Shown here: piece by piece, positions 56,352-64,000 of the stretch
Numbering within the stretch: position 1 is the first letter of the stretch
Layout of the letters: the number at the start of each line of letters is the position of its first letter
NCBI RefSeq assembly: GCF_002903165.1
Contig: NZ_PPSK01000006.1
Coordinates: forward strand, 62,001-126,000
DNA: 64,000 nt
From: Halopseudomonas oceani
GTDB lineage: Bacteria > Pseudomonadota > Gammaproteobacteria > Pseudomonadales > Pseudomonadaceae
Direction of reading: 5' to 3'
Notes under the pieces: model-generated
Told to the model about the DNA's origin: nothing
Databases searched by the model: none
The model's input: only the letters and a program-made list of their open reading frames with translations
Made by a program: the position numbers and the translations under genes

Positions 56352-58053
56352 GATTGATCCGCGTAGTGCCAGCAGTTGGCTGACCCGGCTGCTGGCGCCG
56401 CAGGCTTCCCTGCTCAATCTGGCCCTGCTGTTCGCGCTGGCGGCAGCGGGGCTTTTTGTCTGGCAGTGCTGGCTGCTGGCGCAGCTGTTTTCCGGCTGGC
56501 TGGTGGCCTGGCAGCAGGGCGGGCTGGGCGAGACGCAGGCACAGTTGCTGACCGCGTTGCTGCCCTGGCTGGCGCTCTGTCTGATCCTGCGTCCGCTGCT
56601 GCAGTATGGCCGCGAGCAGGCAAGCCAATTGGCCAGCCTGCGCGCCCGTGGCGAGCTACGGCGCACCTTGTTGCAGCGTCTGGCGGCGCTGGGGCCTGCG
56701 CGGGCGCAACTGGGCGCTGACGCGGAACTCGGCAGCCGTTTGCTGGAGCAGGTCGAGGCGCTGGACGGCTATATCAGCCGTTATCGAGTGCAGCGCCAGC
56801 TGGTGCTGCTGGTGCCGCTGCTGCTGGTGGTTTGTACCGCTCTTTTCAGCCCGTTGGCGGCGGTGTTGTTGCTGCTGACGGCACCGCTGGTGCCTGTGTT
56901 CATGATTCTGCTGGGCAAGGCCGCGGCCTCGGCCAGTCAGCGCCAGTTCGTTGCGCTGGCGCGGATGAGCGGGCGCTTCAGTGACCTGCTGCGCGGCAGC
57001 TGGACGCTGCGCCATCTGGGGGCACTGCCTGCAGCCGAGGCGGAGGTTGAAACGGCCGCCGAGCACTACCGTGCCGGCACCATGCGGGTGCTGCGTATGG
57101 CCTTTCTTTCCGGTGCAGTGCTCGAGTTGTTTGCCTCATTGGCGATCGCGCTGGTGGCGCTCTACCTGGGGCTTGGCCTGCTTGGCATTTTGCCCTGGGC
57201 CAAGGGCGAGATTCCGGTTCCCTATCTGGGCGCGCTGTTTATCCTGCTGCTGGCGCCGGAGTTCTATGCGCCGCTGCGTCAGCTCGGCGCGGATTACCAC
57301 GCCAAGGCGGAAGCCGAAGGGGCGATGACCGAGCTGCTGCCGCTGCTCAATCAACAGGTGTGGGCGCACCCGGGGCGTGAGCCGGTGACGCTCAGCGCCG
57401 CGCCGCGTATCGACTGTCATCAACTGGCAATTGAGGGTCGCCTGGTGCCGCTCGATCTGCGTGTGCAGGCGGCCGAGCGGGTGGTGCTGCAGGGCGCCAG
57501 CGGCAGCGGCAAGTCCAGCCTGCTCGAAGCGCTGCTGGGCTTTGTGCCCTGGCAGGGTGAGCTGCTGATCAATGGTCACTCGCTGCTGGATCTGTCGCGA
57601 CCGGACTGGCTGAGGCACGTTGGTTATCTGGCCCAGCAGGTGCCGATACTGCACGGCAGCATCGCCGACAATCTGCGCCTTGCCGCGCCCGCGGCCACTG
57701 ACGCCGAGCTGATCGCTGTGCTGGAGCAGGTCGCGCTCTGGCCGTTGATTCGCCAACTGCCGAAGGGGCTGGAGACCGAACTGGGCGAGCGCGGGCTGGG
57801 GCTGTCGGGTGGGCAGTTGAGTCGGCTGGCACTGGCGCGATTGCTGCTGCGCGATACCCCGGTTTGGCTGCTGGATGAGCCAACCGCGCACCTGGACGCC
57901 GATACCGCCGAGCTGATTCACGCGCTACTCGAACGCCTGAGTCGGGGGCGCACATTGCTGCTGGTCAGCCATGATCTGCAGGGGCTGGATTGGGCTGATC
58001 GGGTGGTGACGCTCGGCCGGCATGAGCATCGCGAGGAGGGCGCTGATGTCTGA
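56338..58053 (+). CDS. cydD: CydD subunit of the cysteine/glutathione ABC exporter, probable non-canonical start
   Basis: An ABC exporter half with an N-terminal six-helix domain and a C-terminal ATPase: Walker A GASGSGKS, signature GLSGGQLSRLALAR, Walker B VWLLDEPTAHLD. With CydC it exports cysteine/glutathione needed to assemble cytochrome bd. Start problem: the frame is open from a stop at 56326, and the first ATG/GTG/TTG is the GTG at 56503. That start would remove the first membrane helix (LLNLALLFALAAAGLFVWQC). The best candidate is ATC at 56338, six bases after a clear AGGAG, giving a 571-residue protein of normal length; ATT at 56353 is the alternative. The protein identity is certain, the start is not. 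Confidence 0.85.
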   Translation: MKSTEIDPRSASSWLTRLLAPQASLLNLALLFALAAAGLFVWQCWLLAQLFSGWLVAWQQGGLGETQAQLLTALLPWLALCLILRPLLQYGREQASQLASLRARGELRRTLLQRLAALGPARAQLGADAELGSRLLEQVEALDGYISRYRVQRQLVLLVPLLLVVCTALFSPLAAVLLLLTAPLVPVFMILLGKAAASASQRQFVALARMSGRFSDLLRGSWTLRHLGALPAAEAEVETAAEHYRAGTMRVLRMAFLSGAVLELFASLAIALVALYLGLGLLGILPWAKGEIPVPYLGALFILLLAPEFYAPLRQLGADYHAKAEAEGAMTELLPLLNQQVWAHPGREPVTLSAAPRIDCHQLAIEGRLVPLDLRVQAAERVVLQGASGSGKSSLLEALLGFVPWQGELLINGHSLLDLSRPDWLRHVGYLAQQVPILHGSIADNLRLAAPAATDAELIAVLEQVALWPLIRQLPKGLETELGERGLGLSGGQLSRLALARLLLRDTPVWLLDEPTAHLDADTAELIHALLERLSRGRTLLLVSHDLQGLDWADRVVTLGRHEHREEGADV

Positions 58054-59680
58054 GCAACCCATTCGTCTGCGGACCCTGCTGCGCAGCCGCCTCGGGCAGT
58101 GGAGTCTGGCGCTGTTTCTCGGCGCGGTGACGCTGTTGTCGGCCATTGGCCTGCTGGCCACCTCCGGCTGGTTTATCAGCGCGGCGGCGCTGGCCGGGCT
58201 GGCCACGGTAGCGGCCTACGGTTTCGACTACTTCCGCCCGGCGGCGATCATTCGCTTCTTCGCCATCGTGCGCACGGCAGGCCGGTATGCCGAACGGCTG
58301 GCCTCGCACAACGCTGCGCTGGCCCTGCTCAAGGACCTGCGCACCCGCCTGTTTGCCCGCGTTGCCGGGCAGCGCAGGCTGACGCCCGCAGCGCGTTCGG
58401 CCATCGCCATGCACCGGCTGGTCGCCGATATCGATCTGCTCGACTTTTTCCCGCTGCGCTTTGTTGCGCCCTGGTTCTGGGCATCGGTACTGACGCTGCT
58501 GGTGCTTGGCTGGCTGGCGCTGCTCGACACCTCGCTGGCGGTTGCGGCGCTGCCGGGGTTGCTGCTGGCCTGGCTGGTGGTGCCGAGGCTCGGTGGACGG
58601 CTGGCTGCCCGCCTGGCCCGCCGTGATGCCGAACTGGCCGAACAGCGCCGCGAGTTTCTGCTCGACCGTCTGCAGCTGCTGACCTCTCTACTGTTGTGGC
58701 AGCGCTGGGACGATCAGCAGTCGGCATTTCTGCAGCAGGATGATCAGTGGCTGGCGCAGCGCTTGCGCCAGCAGAAACTGGTCAGTTTGACGGCGCTGGG
58801 GCAGCAACTGGGCCTGGCGCTGGCGTTGCTTGCGGTGCTCTGGCAGGGGCATGCGCTGTTGCAGCAGGGGGCGTTGTCGGTGCCCTGGCTGCTGGCCGCC
58901 TTGCTGTCGGTAATGGGGCTGGCCGAAGCGTTGCTGCCGTTGGCGGCGAGCTTTATTTCGCTGGGTTTCAGCCAGGCGGCGCGGGATCGGTTGAATCAGC
59001 TGGCCGCCGCCGAGACCGACCTTGCCGGCACCGCAACCGCGCTGCCTGAGCAGCCACTTAGCCTGGTGCTGTCTGGCCTGAGCGCCAGAATGCCCGGCGC
59101 GCTGAACGGCCCGGAAAATGTGTCCATCGCCCTGCATCAGGGCGACGTGCTGCTGGTCGAGGGGCCGTCCGGCGGCGGCAAAAGCACCCTGCTGCAGGTG
59201 CTGGCGGGCGAGCCGCTGGCGTTCACTGGTGAACGGCTGATCAACGGGCAGGGCTTTGAGCATTGGAATCTGCGTGAGCTGATCGGCTATCTGCCGCAGC
59301 AGTTGGATATCTTCGACATGACACTGGCGCAGAATCTGCGCTTGGCTGATCCCGAGGCCACCGACGAGACACTCTGGCAGGTGCTGAACGATGTCGCGCT
59401 GGCTGACTGGGTGCGCGGGCGCAAGCATGGCCTGAACACCACGCTGGGCGAGTTTGGTGCCAAGGTCTCCGGTGGGCAGGCGCGGCGTATCGCCTTGGCT
59501 CGCTTGCTGCTGACCAAACGGCCGTTGCTGCTGCTGGATGAGCCCTTTGCCGGGCTGGATTTTGATACCCGCGAGCGGGTGCTGGCGTCCCTGCTGCGTC
59601 GGCGCGAGCAGGGCATTATCGTAATAGTCAGCCATCAGCAGGTGACGGTCCCGGAGGCTCGCCACCTGCGTATTGGCTAA
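58046..59680 (+). CDS. cydC: CydC subunit of the cysteine/glutathione ABC exporter
   Basis: A 544-residue ABC exporter half. The N-terminal domain starts FLGAVTLLSAIGLLATSGWFISAAAL in two parts, with six membrane helices to about residue 310. The ATPase has GPSGGGKS, LPQQLDIFDMTLAQNL (Q-loop), VSGGQARRIALAR and LLLLDEPFAGLD, and a switch His in VSHQQ. It forms a heterodimer with CydD. The ATG at 58046 follows GAGGAGGG and overlaps the cydD end by 8 bp. It ends the cyd operon. Confidence 0.94.
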   Translation: MSEQPIRLRTLLRSRLGQWSLALFLGAVTLLSAIGLLATSGWFISAAALAGLATVAAYGFDYFRPAAIIRFFAIVRTAGRYAERLASHNAALALLKDLRTRLFARVAGQRRLTPAARSAIAMHRLVADIDLLDFFPLRFVAPWFWASVLTLLVLGWLALLDTSLAVAALPGLLLAWLVVPRLGGRLAARLARRDAELAEQRREFLLDRLQLLTSLLLWQRWDDQQSAFLQQDDQWLAQRLRQQKLVSLTALGQQLGLALALLAVLWQGHALLQQGALSVPWLLAALLSVMGLAEALLPLAASFISLGFSQAARDRLNQLAAAETDLAGTATALPEQPLSLVLSGLSARMPGALNGPENVSIALHQGDVLLVEGPSGGGKSTLLQVLAGEPLAFTGERLINGQGFEHWNLRELIGYLPQQLDIFDMTLAQNLRLADPEATDETLWQVLNDVALADWVRGRKHGLNTTLGEFGAKVSGGQARRIALARLLLTKRPLLLLDEPFAGLDFDTRERVLASLLRRREQGIIVIVSHQQVTVPEARHLRIG

Positions 59681-59685
59681 GGGCC

Positions 59686-59778
59686 GGGGCTATTTTTCGG
59701 CCATGCTGCGTTGTCGGTCGCTTATGTGGGATGACCACACTGCACTCCCTCCGCCTTGCCTGGCCGAAAACTAGCCTC
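59686..59778. repeat. Inverted repeat between cydC and the carboxylase gene
   Basis: GGGGCTATTTTTCGGCCA (59686-59703) and, at 59761-59778, TGGCCGAAAACTAGCCTC, whose reverse complement matches the left arm at 16 of 18 positions. The arms enclose 57 bp. It lies between convergent genes and looks like a dispersed element; it may also stop transcription from both sides. Confidence 0.6.
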
Positions 59779-59818
59779 CGGCAGGCAGGCGGGTGAACTA
59801 AACAGCAACAGTCTCGGG

Positions 59819-62800
59819 TTACCAGGTGTCGACGAACGGACGTGTGCCCTTCTTCAGCGCCTCGTCCGGGGCCGAGTGCAGGCCACGCATCAGCCAGTCG
59901 CGGGTTTCCAGCGGGTCGATCACGGCGTCGATCTCGAGGAAACTGGCCATGCTGATGCCCTTGCCGCGCTGGTACAGCTCGGCGACCAGTTTCTCGAAGG
60001 TCGCCTGACGTTCGCCCTCGTCTTCGATGGCGGCCAGTTCCTTCGAGTAGCCCAGACGCACCGCGCCTTCCAGGCCCATCGCACCGAACTCGCTGCTTGG
60101 CCAGCCGATGGTGAACATCGGTGCGTGGAAGCTGCCCGCTGCCATTGCCTGCGCGCCCAGGCCGTAGCCCTTGCGCAGCACCACGGTAAAGAACGGGATG
60201 CTAAGGCTGGCGGCGGTGACAAACATGCGCGACACATGGCGCACGGTGCCCTGCTGCTCGGCGTCCGGGCCGACCATAAAGCCGGGGGTGTCGCACAGCG
60301 AAACCATCGGCAAGCCGTGGGCCTGACACAGCTGCATGAAGCGCGCCGCCTTGTCACCGGAGACGGCATCAATGGCGCCGCCCAGATGCATCGGGTTATT
60401 GGCGATCAGACCGAAGGCGCGGCCCTCGATACGAATCAATGCGGTGATCAGCCCCGGCGCAAACTCGCGGCGCAGCTCCAGCACCGAATCGCGGTCGGCG
60501 AGGGTTTCGATGACCTTGCGAATGTCGTACACGCGCAGGCGGTTTTCCGGAATCAGGTGGCGCAGCTCGCGCTGGTCCGCCGCCTCCCAGTCCGTCATAT
60601 CACCCTGGAAGTAGGACAGGTACTGCTTGGCCACCGCGGTGGCCTCGGCTTCGTCCTGTACCCGCACGTCGATCACCCCGTTCGGGCCGTGCATGCTGGT
60701 CGGGCCAACCTGCTCCGGGGTAAAGCGGCCGAGGCCGCCGCCCTCGATCATCGCTGGCCCGGCCATGCCGATGGTGGCGTTCTCGGTGGCGATGATTACG
60801 TCGCAGCAGCCGAGCAGCGCGGCGTTACCGGCGAAGCAGCGGCCGGAAACGATGCCGACGGTGGGTACCATGCCGGACAGCCGCGCCATGCGCATGAAGG
60901 TGGTGCAGTCCAGACCGGCCACGCCGACCTTGTCAATATCGCCCGGGCGGCCGCCACCGCCCTCGGTGAAGAACACCAGCGGCAGCTTCCACTGCTCGGC
61001 CAGCTCGAGCATGCGGTCGGTCTTCTTGTGGTTGGTGACGCCCTGGGTGCCGGCGAACACCGTGTAGTCGTAGGACAGCGCCATGCAGCGGGCGGCGTGC
61101 TCGCCAAACTTGTCGGCATTGATGGTGCCGATGCCGTTGATCAGGCCGTCCGCCGGGCTCATCTTCAGCAGCTCTTCGTGCGTGCGGCGTGAACGCTGGG
61201 CTGCGAGGGCAAAGCCGCCGTACTCGATAAAACTGCCGTCGTCGAGCAGGTCGGCGAGGTTCTCGCGGGCGGTGCGCTGGCCGGTCTTGCGGCGCTTGGC
61301 GACGGCCTCCGGGCGGCGCTCGTCGGTCAGCTCGGCGCGGCGCTCCAGCACTTCCTGCAGGTCGGCGCGGATATGGTCGATGGCGACGGTCTCTTCGTCC
61401 TGCTGGGTGTTGCCCGCGACCTCGGCCGGCTCCAGGTAGAGCAGGGCGCTGCCTTCGAACAGGCTGTCGCCGGCGTTGGCCGCCAGCGCGCGAACGATAC
61501 CGCTCTGGGTCGCCTTGACCACGAACTCCATCTTCATGGCTTCCATGATCGCGACCTGCTGACCGACCGCGATGCTGTCGCCAACCTGCACATCGAGGCT
61601 GACCAGCACGCCCTGTACCGGCGCGTTCAGTGGCTCGGTGCCGGCCGGAGCGTCGGTCTGCGTGTGATTGGCGGCGGTGCTGCCGGTACCGCTCTGGAAG
61701 AAACGATGCGGGTGGGCGCTGGCGTGGGCGGCAGTCAGGCTGGCGGCTTCGGCTTCGATAAAGGCGGTGGATACGTCGTTGCTCTGCACCTGCGGGTGCT
61801 GTAACAGGTTCTGCAGCAGATGCAGGTTGCTGGCGGCGCCCTCCAGACGGAATTCGCACAGCGCACGGTAGGCGCGGCGCAGGGTGTTCGGATAGTCACC
61901 GCCCGCGTGCACGATCAGCTTGGCCAGCAGGGAGTCGTAGCGCGGGCTGGTGGTGTAGCCGGCGTAGCCGTAGCCATCGACGCGGATGCCCGGGCCACTG
62001 GGTGGCTGATAGGCGCTGAGCGTGCCACCGGCCGGGCGAGTGCTGCCGTCGGCGGCCATGCTTTCCAGATTGATGCGCAGCTGCACGGCAAAGCCGCGGG
62101 CGGCGGGGATGTCGGCCTGGGTCAGGCCCAGCTCTGCCAGGGTCTTGCCAGCGGCGAGCTGAATCTGCGTTACGGCAAGATCCAGACCGGTCACCGCCTC
62201 GGTTACCGTATGTTCAACCTGAATGCGCGGGTTGGCTTCCATAAAGACAAAATCGCCGCGCTCCTCGTCGAGCAGAAACTCGACGGTACACAGGCCGCGG
62301 TAGCCAACCGCGCGGGTTAGGGTGCAGGCGGCGGCGTGCAGTTGCTCGCGCACAGCGGGGTCAAGGCTCGGCGCAGGCGCCACTTCCAGCAGTTTCTGGT
62401 TGCGGCGTTGCAGGGTGCAGTCGCGCTCCCAGACGTGGGCAACCTCGGTGCCGTCGCCGATGATCTGCACTTCGATATGACGTGCGCGGCGGATCAGTCG
62501 TTCGACATACAGATCGCCACGGCCAAAGGCGGCGGTGGCCTCGGAGCTGCAGCGGGCGAAGGCGTCGTCCAGCTCGGCAAGGTTGTGCACCGCGCGCATG
62601 CCGCGTCCGCCGCCGCCAGCCAAGGCTTTCAGCATCACCGCGGCGCCCTCGCCGAGCGACTGCATAAAGTCGCGGGCCTGCTCCAGCGTGGTCGGCTCGT
62701 TGGTGCCCTGGGTCAGGGGCACACCCTGCTGCTGCGCCAGTCGACGCGCACTGGCCTTGTCGCCAAAGGTGTCGAGCACCTCAGGCGCGGGGCCGATAAA

Positions 62801-63103
62801 GGTGATTCCGGCCTGTTGGCATGCGCGGGCGAAGTCGGCGTTTTCGCTGAGGAAACCGTAACCGGGGTGGATCGCATCGCAGTCTTGCTCCTTGGCGATG
62901 CGAATCAGCTGGGCGGCGTCCAGATAGGCGGCAACACCCTGGCCCCGCAAGGCGATGGCCTGATCGGCGCTGCGTACATGCAGCGACTGGGCGTCATCTT
63001 CGGCGTACATGGCGACGCTCTCGGCGCCGCAGTCAGCGATGGCGCGAGCGAGGCGAATGGCGATTTCGCCACGGTTGGCGATGAGAATGCGGTTGAATGC
63101 CAT
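59819..63103 (-). CDS. Single-chain biotin-dependent acyl-CoA carboxylase (LCC type)
   Basis: A 1094-residue protein uniting all carboxylase parts. Biotin carboxylase at about 1-450 (ANRGEIAIRLARA, ATP-grasp GGGGRGMRA, EANPRIQVEHTVTE); biotin carrier at about 495-565 with the biotin lysine near residue 524 (EAMKMEF); carboxyltransferase at about 600-1094 (YGGFALAAQRSRRTHEEL, SGRCFAGNAALLG, CDTPGFMVGPDAE). Single-chain enzymes of this order are the long-chain acyl-CoA carboxylases known from Mycobacterium avium and Pseudomonas, which accept a wide range of acyl-CoAs. It is 3 bp downstream of an acyl-CoA synthetase gene, so the pair could activate an acid and then carboxylate it. The actual substrate is open. 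Confidence 0.92.
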   Translation of the reverse strand: MAFNRILIANRGEIAIRLARAIADCGAESVAMYAEDDAQSLHVRSADQAIALRGQGVAAYLDAAQLIRIAKEQDCDAIHPGYGFLSENADFARACQQAGITFIGPAPEVLDTFGDKASARRLAQQQGVPLTQGTNEPTTLEQARDFMQSLGEGAAVMLKALAGGGGRGMRAVHNLAELDDAFARCSSEATAAFGRGDLYVERLIRRARHIEVQIIGDGTEVAHVWERDCTLQRRNQKLLEVAPAPSLDPAVREQLHAAACTLTRAVGYRGLCTVEFLLDEERGDFVFMEANPRIQVEHTVTEAVTGLDLAVTQIQLAAGKTLAELGLTQADIPAARGFAVQLRINLESMAADGSTRPAGGTLSAYQPPSGPGIRVDGYGYAGYTTSPRYDSLLAKLIVHAGGDYPNTLRRAYRALCEFRLEGAASNLHLLQNLLQHPQVQSNDVSTAFIEAEAASLTAAHASAHPHRFFQSGTGSTAANHTQTDAPAGTEPLNAPVQGVLVSLDVQVGDSIAVGQQVAIMEAMKMEFVVKATQSGIVRALAANAGDSLFEGSALLYLEPAEVAGNTQQDEETVAIDHIRADLQEVLERRAELTDERRPEAVAKRRKTGQRTARENLADLLDDGSFIEYGGFALAAQRSRRTHEELLKMSPADGLINGIGTINADKFGEHAARCMALSYDYTVFAGTQGVTNHKKTDRMLELAEQWKLPLVFFTEGGGGRPGDIDKVGVAGLDCTTFMRMARLSGMVPTVGIVSGRCFAGNAALLGCCDVIIATENATIGMAGPAMIEGGGLGRFTPEQVGPTSMHGPNGVIDVRVQDEAEATAVAKQYLSYFQGDMTDWEAADQRELRHLIPENRLRVYDIRKVIETLADRDSVLELRREFAPGLITALIRIEGRAFGLIANNPMHLGGAIDAVSGDKAARFMQLCQAHGLPMVSLCDTPGFMVGPDAEQQGTVRHVSRMFVTAASLSIPFFTVVLRKGYGLGAQAMAAGSFHAPMFTIGWPSSEFGAMGLEGAVRLGYSKELAAIEDEGERQATFEKLVAELYQRGKGISMASFLEIDAVIDPLETRDWLMRGLHSAPDEALKKGTRPFVDTW

Positions 63104-63106
63104 GGG

Positions 63107-64000
63107 TTAGTTGATCCAGTCCTGTAGTTCCTGTTTTTTGACCTTGCCGGTCGCGGTCATCGGCAGTGTATCGACCAGCCGAATCTCCGGCACCTTGTAG
63201 ATTGCCATCGCCTGCTTGCACCAGTCGCGCAGCGACTCGGCGCTGGCCTGGCTGCCAGGTTTGGTGATGATGAAGGCAAGGGGCGTCTGGCCGCGCTGCG
63301 GGTCGGGCTTGCCGATGACCGCTGAGGCGAGAATGTCCGGGTGCTGGCCGAGCATGGCTTCCAGCTCGCTGGGAAATACGCTCATGCCGTTGACCTTGAG
63401 CATCTCCTTGCGCCGGCCGAGGTAGCGGATAAAGCCCTGCTCGGTGATCACGCCGCTGTCGCCGGTATGTAGCCAGCCGCCGTCGCGCAGTGCTTCGGCG
63501 CTGGCGTCGGGTTTGTTCCAGTAGCCCTTGAGCAGCGACGGACTGCGCAGACACAGCTCGCCTTCGCTACCCAGCGGCAGCAGCGCACCGGTCTCGAAGT
63601 CGCAGACCTTGAACTCGGTACCGGGCACCGGCAGGCCGACAAAGGTGGGCTCGGATTTCAGATCGAAGTCGTCATTCTGCAGGCCGGCGGTAAAGGTGTC
63701 GCAGGTGTGGGTTTCTGTCATGCCGAAGCTGGTTTCGAACAGGGTGCAGCCGGTCAGCTCACGCCAGCGGCGGCGGTATTCCGGGGTCAGCTTCTTGATG
63801 AAGGAGACGCAACTGGTGGTCTCGAGCGAGCTGAAGTCAAACTCGCCGACCTGCGGGTGATCGAGCACCTCGGAGGTGCTGTCGACCAGCAGACCGGTCT
63901 GGGTAACCCGGTAGTGTTGCACGGCGCTCATAAAGGTCAGCGCGTCCCAGCGGGCCAGCAACACCAGCGTGGTGCCGGCGAACACCGGGAACAGCAGGCC
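63107..64000 (-). CDS. AMP-dependent acyl-CoA synthetase, 5' end outside window
   Basis: The frame is open to the last base of the window, so only the last 297 residues are present and the N-terminus lies beyond. The visible part has the ANL-superfamily motifs: FETSFGMTETHTCDT (adenine site), GELCLRSPSLLKGYWNKPD, WLHTGDSGVI, YLGRRKEMLKVNGMSVFPSELE in parts, and the C-terminal catalytic lysine in MTATGKVKKQEL. It forms acyl-CoA from a carboxylic acid, ATP and CoA. The short gap to the carboxylase gene (3 bp) marks one operon. Chain-length preference is not visible. Confidence 0.9.
   Translation of the reverse strand, partial: GLLFPVFAGTTLVLLARWDALTFMSAVQHYRVTQTGLLVDSTSEVLDHPQVGEFDFSSLETTSCVSFIKKLTPEYRRRWRELTGCTLFETSFGMTETHTCDTFTAGLQNDDFDLKSEPTFVGLPVPGTEFKVCDFETGALLPLGSEGELCLRSPSLLKGYWNKPDASAEALRDGGWLHTGDSGVITEQGFIRYLGRRKEMLKVNGMSVFPSELEAMLGQHPDILASAVIGKPDPQRGQTPLAFIITKPGSQASAESLRDWCKQAMAIYKVPEIRLVDTLPMTATGKVKKQELQDWIN

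Noticed and set aside
59756..61192. A 478-codon plus-strand frame opposite the carboxylase gene
   Set aside because: Antisense of a complete biotin-dependent carboxylase; no independent support.

Overview
The window comes from a gammaproteobacterium of the Pseudomonas group. The evidence is an Rsd(AlgQ)/AlgP pair next to a DsbB-type protein, a secB-grxC-yibN / gpmI-envC-ctpA-yibQ block, a hisBHAF run followed by asmA-mutY-yggX-tRNA-Phe, and GC-rich third codon positions throughout. A marine or saline Pseudomonas relative (Halopseudomonas-like) is my guess; the sequence alone does not prove the genus.

Layout. 1-6.5 kb: housekeeping genes mostly on the minus strand (YaiI-like protein, ABC-F protein YheS, AlgP, Rsd, DsbB, SecB, glutaredoxin 3, rhodanese YibN). 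6.7-11.7 kb: plus-strand gpmI, envC, ctpA, yibQ. 12.1-15.1 kb: minus-strand hisBHAF with dispersed inverted repeats in the gaps. 15.3-20.1 kb: FAD oxidoreductase, asmA-like gene, mutY, yggX, tRNA-Phe, then the broken remnant of a linear-amide C-N hydrolase gene. 20.8-25.0 kb: polar amino acid ABC transporter and a methyltransferase, then a cluster of DnaA-box-like sites and tRNA-Thr. 25.6-28.5 kb: a MASE3-type GGDEF/EAL protein. 28.7-30.1 kb: ppnN. 30.1-42.5 kb: an apparent pyrimidine island. 42.5-48.5 kb: esterase, Baeyer-Villiger monooxygenase and AraC regulator, then two acyl-CoA dehydrogenases. 48.6-53.3 kb: Tsx-like porin, a second MASE3 GGDEF/EAL protein, and lrgAB. 53.5-59.7 kb: cydABXDC. 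59.8-64.0 kb: single-chain acyl-CoA carboxylase with a partial acyl-CoA synthetase.

The most interesting part is 28.7-42.5 kb. A rutABCDEF operon without rutG in the window is divergent from rutR. Beyond rutR lies a plus-strand operon encoding a 2-oxoglutarate/Fe(II)-type dioxygenase, a VOC-fold protein and a four-gene BMP-family nucleoside-type ABC transporter, followed by a clear YdfG homologue (malonic semialdehyde reductase, the reaction that ends the Rut pathway). Upstream of rutA and upstream of the dioxygenase I find the same promoter layout with identical spacing: a GCAC-N7-GTGC NtrC-type site, a RutR-like palindrome centred 22.5 bp closer to the gene, and a GG-N10-GC sigma-54-type element whose last base is 98 bp from the centre of the NtrC site. 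This suggests one nitrogen-controlled, RutR-controlled regulon joining import, oxidative attack and ring opening of pyrimidines. The dioxygenase/VOC pair would be its undescribed part. The substrate assignment is inference.

Other points: cydD has no ATG/GTG/TTG start before its first membrane segment, and an ATC behind a good Shine-Dalgarno sequence is the best candidate; tRNA-Phe is followed by a frameshifted hydrolase pseudogene; and an intergenic cluster of DnaA-box-like sites sits beside tRNA-Thr.
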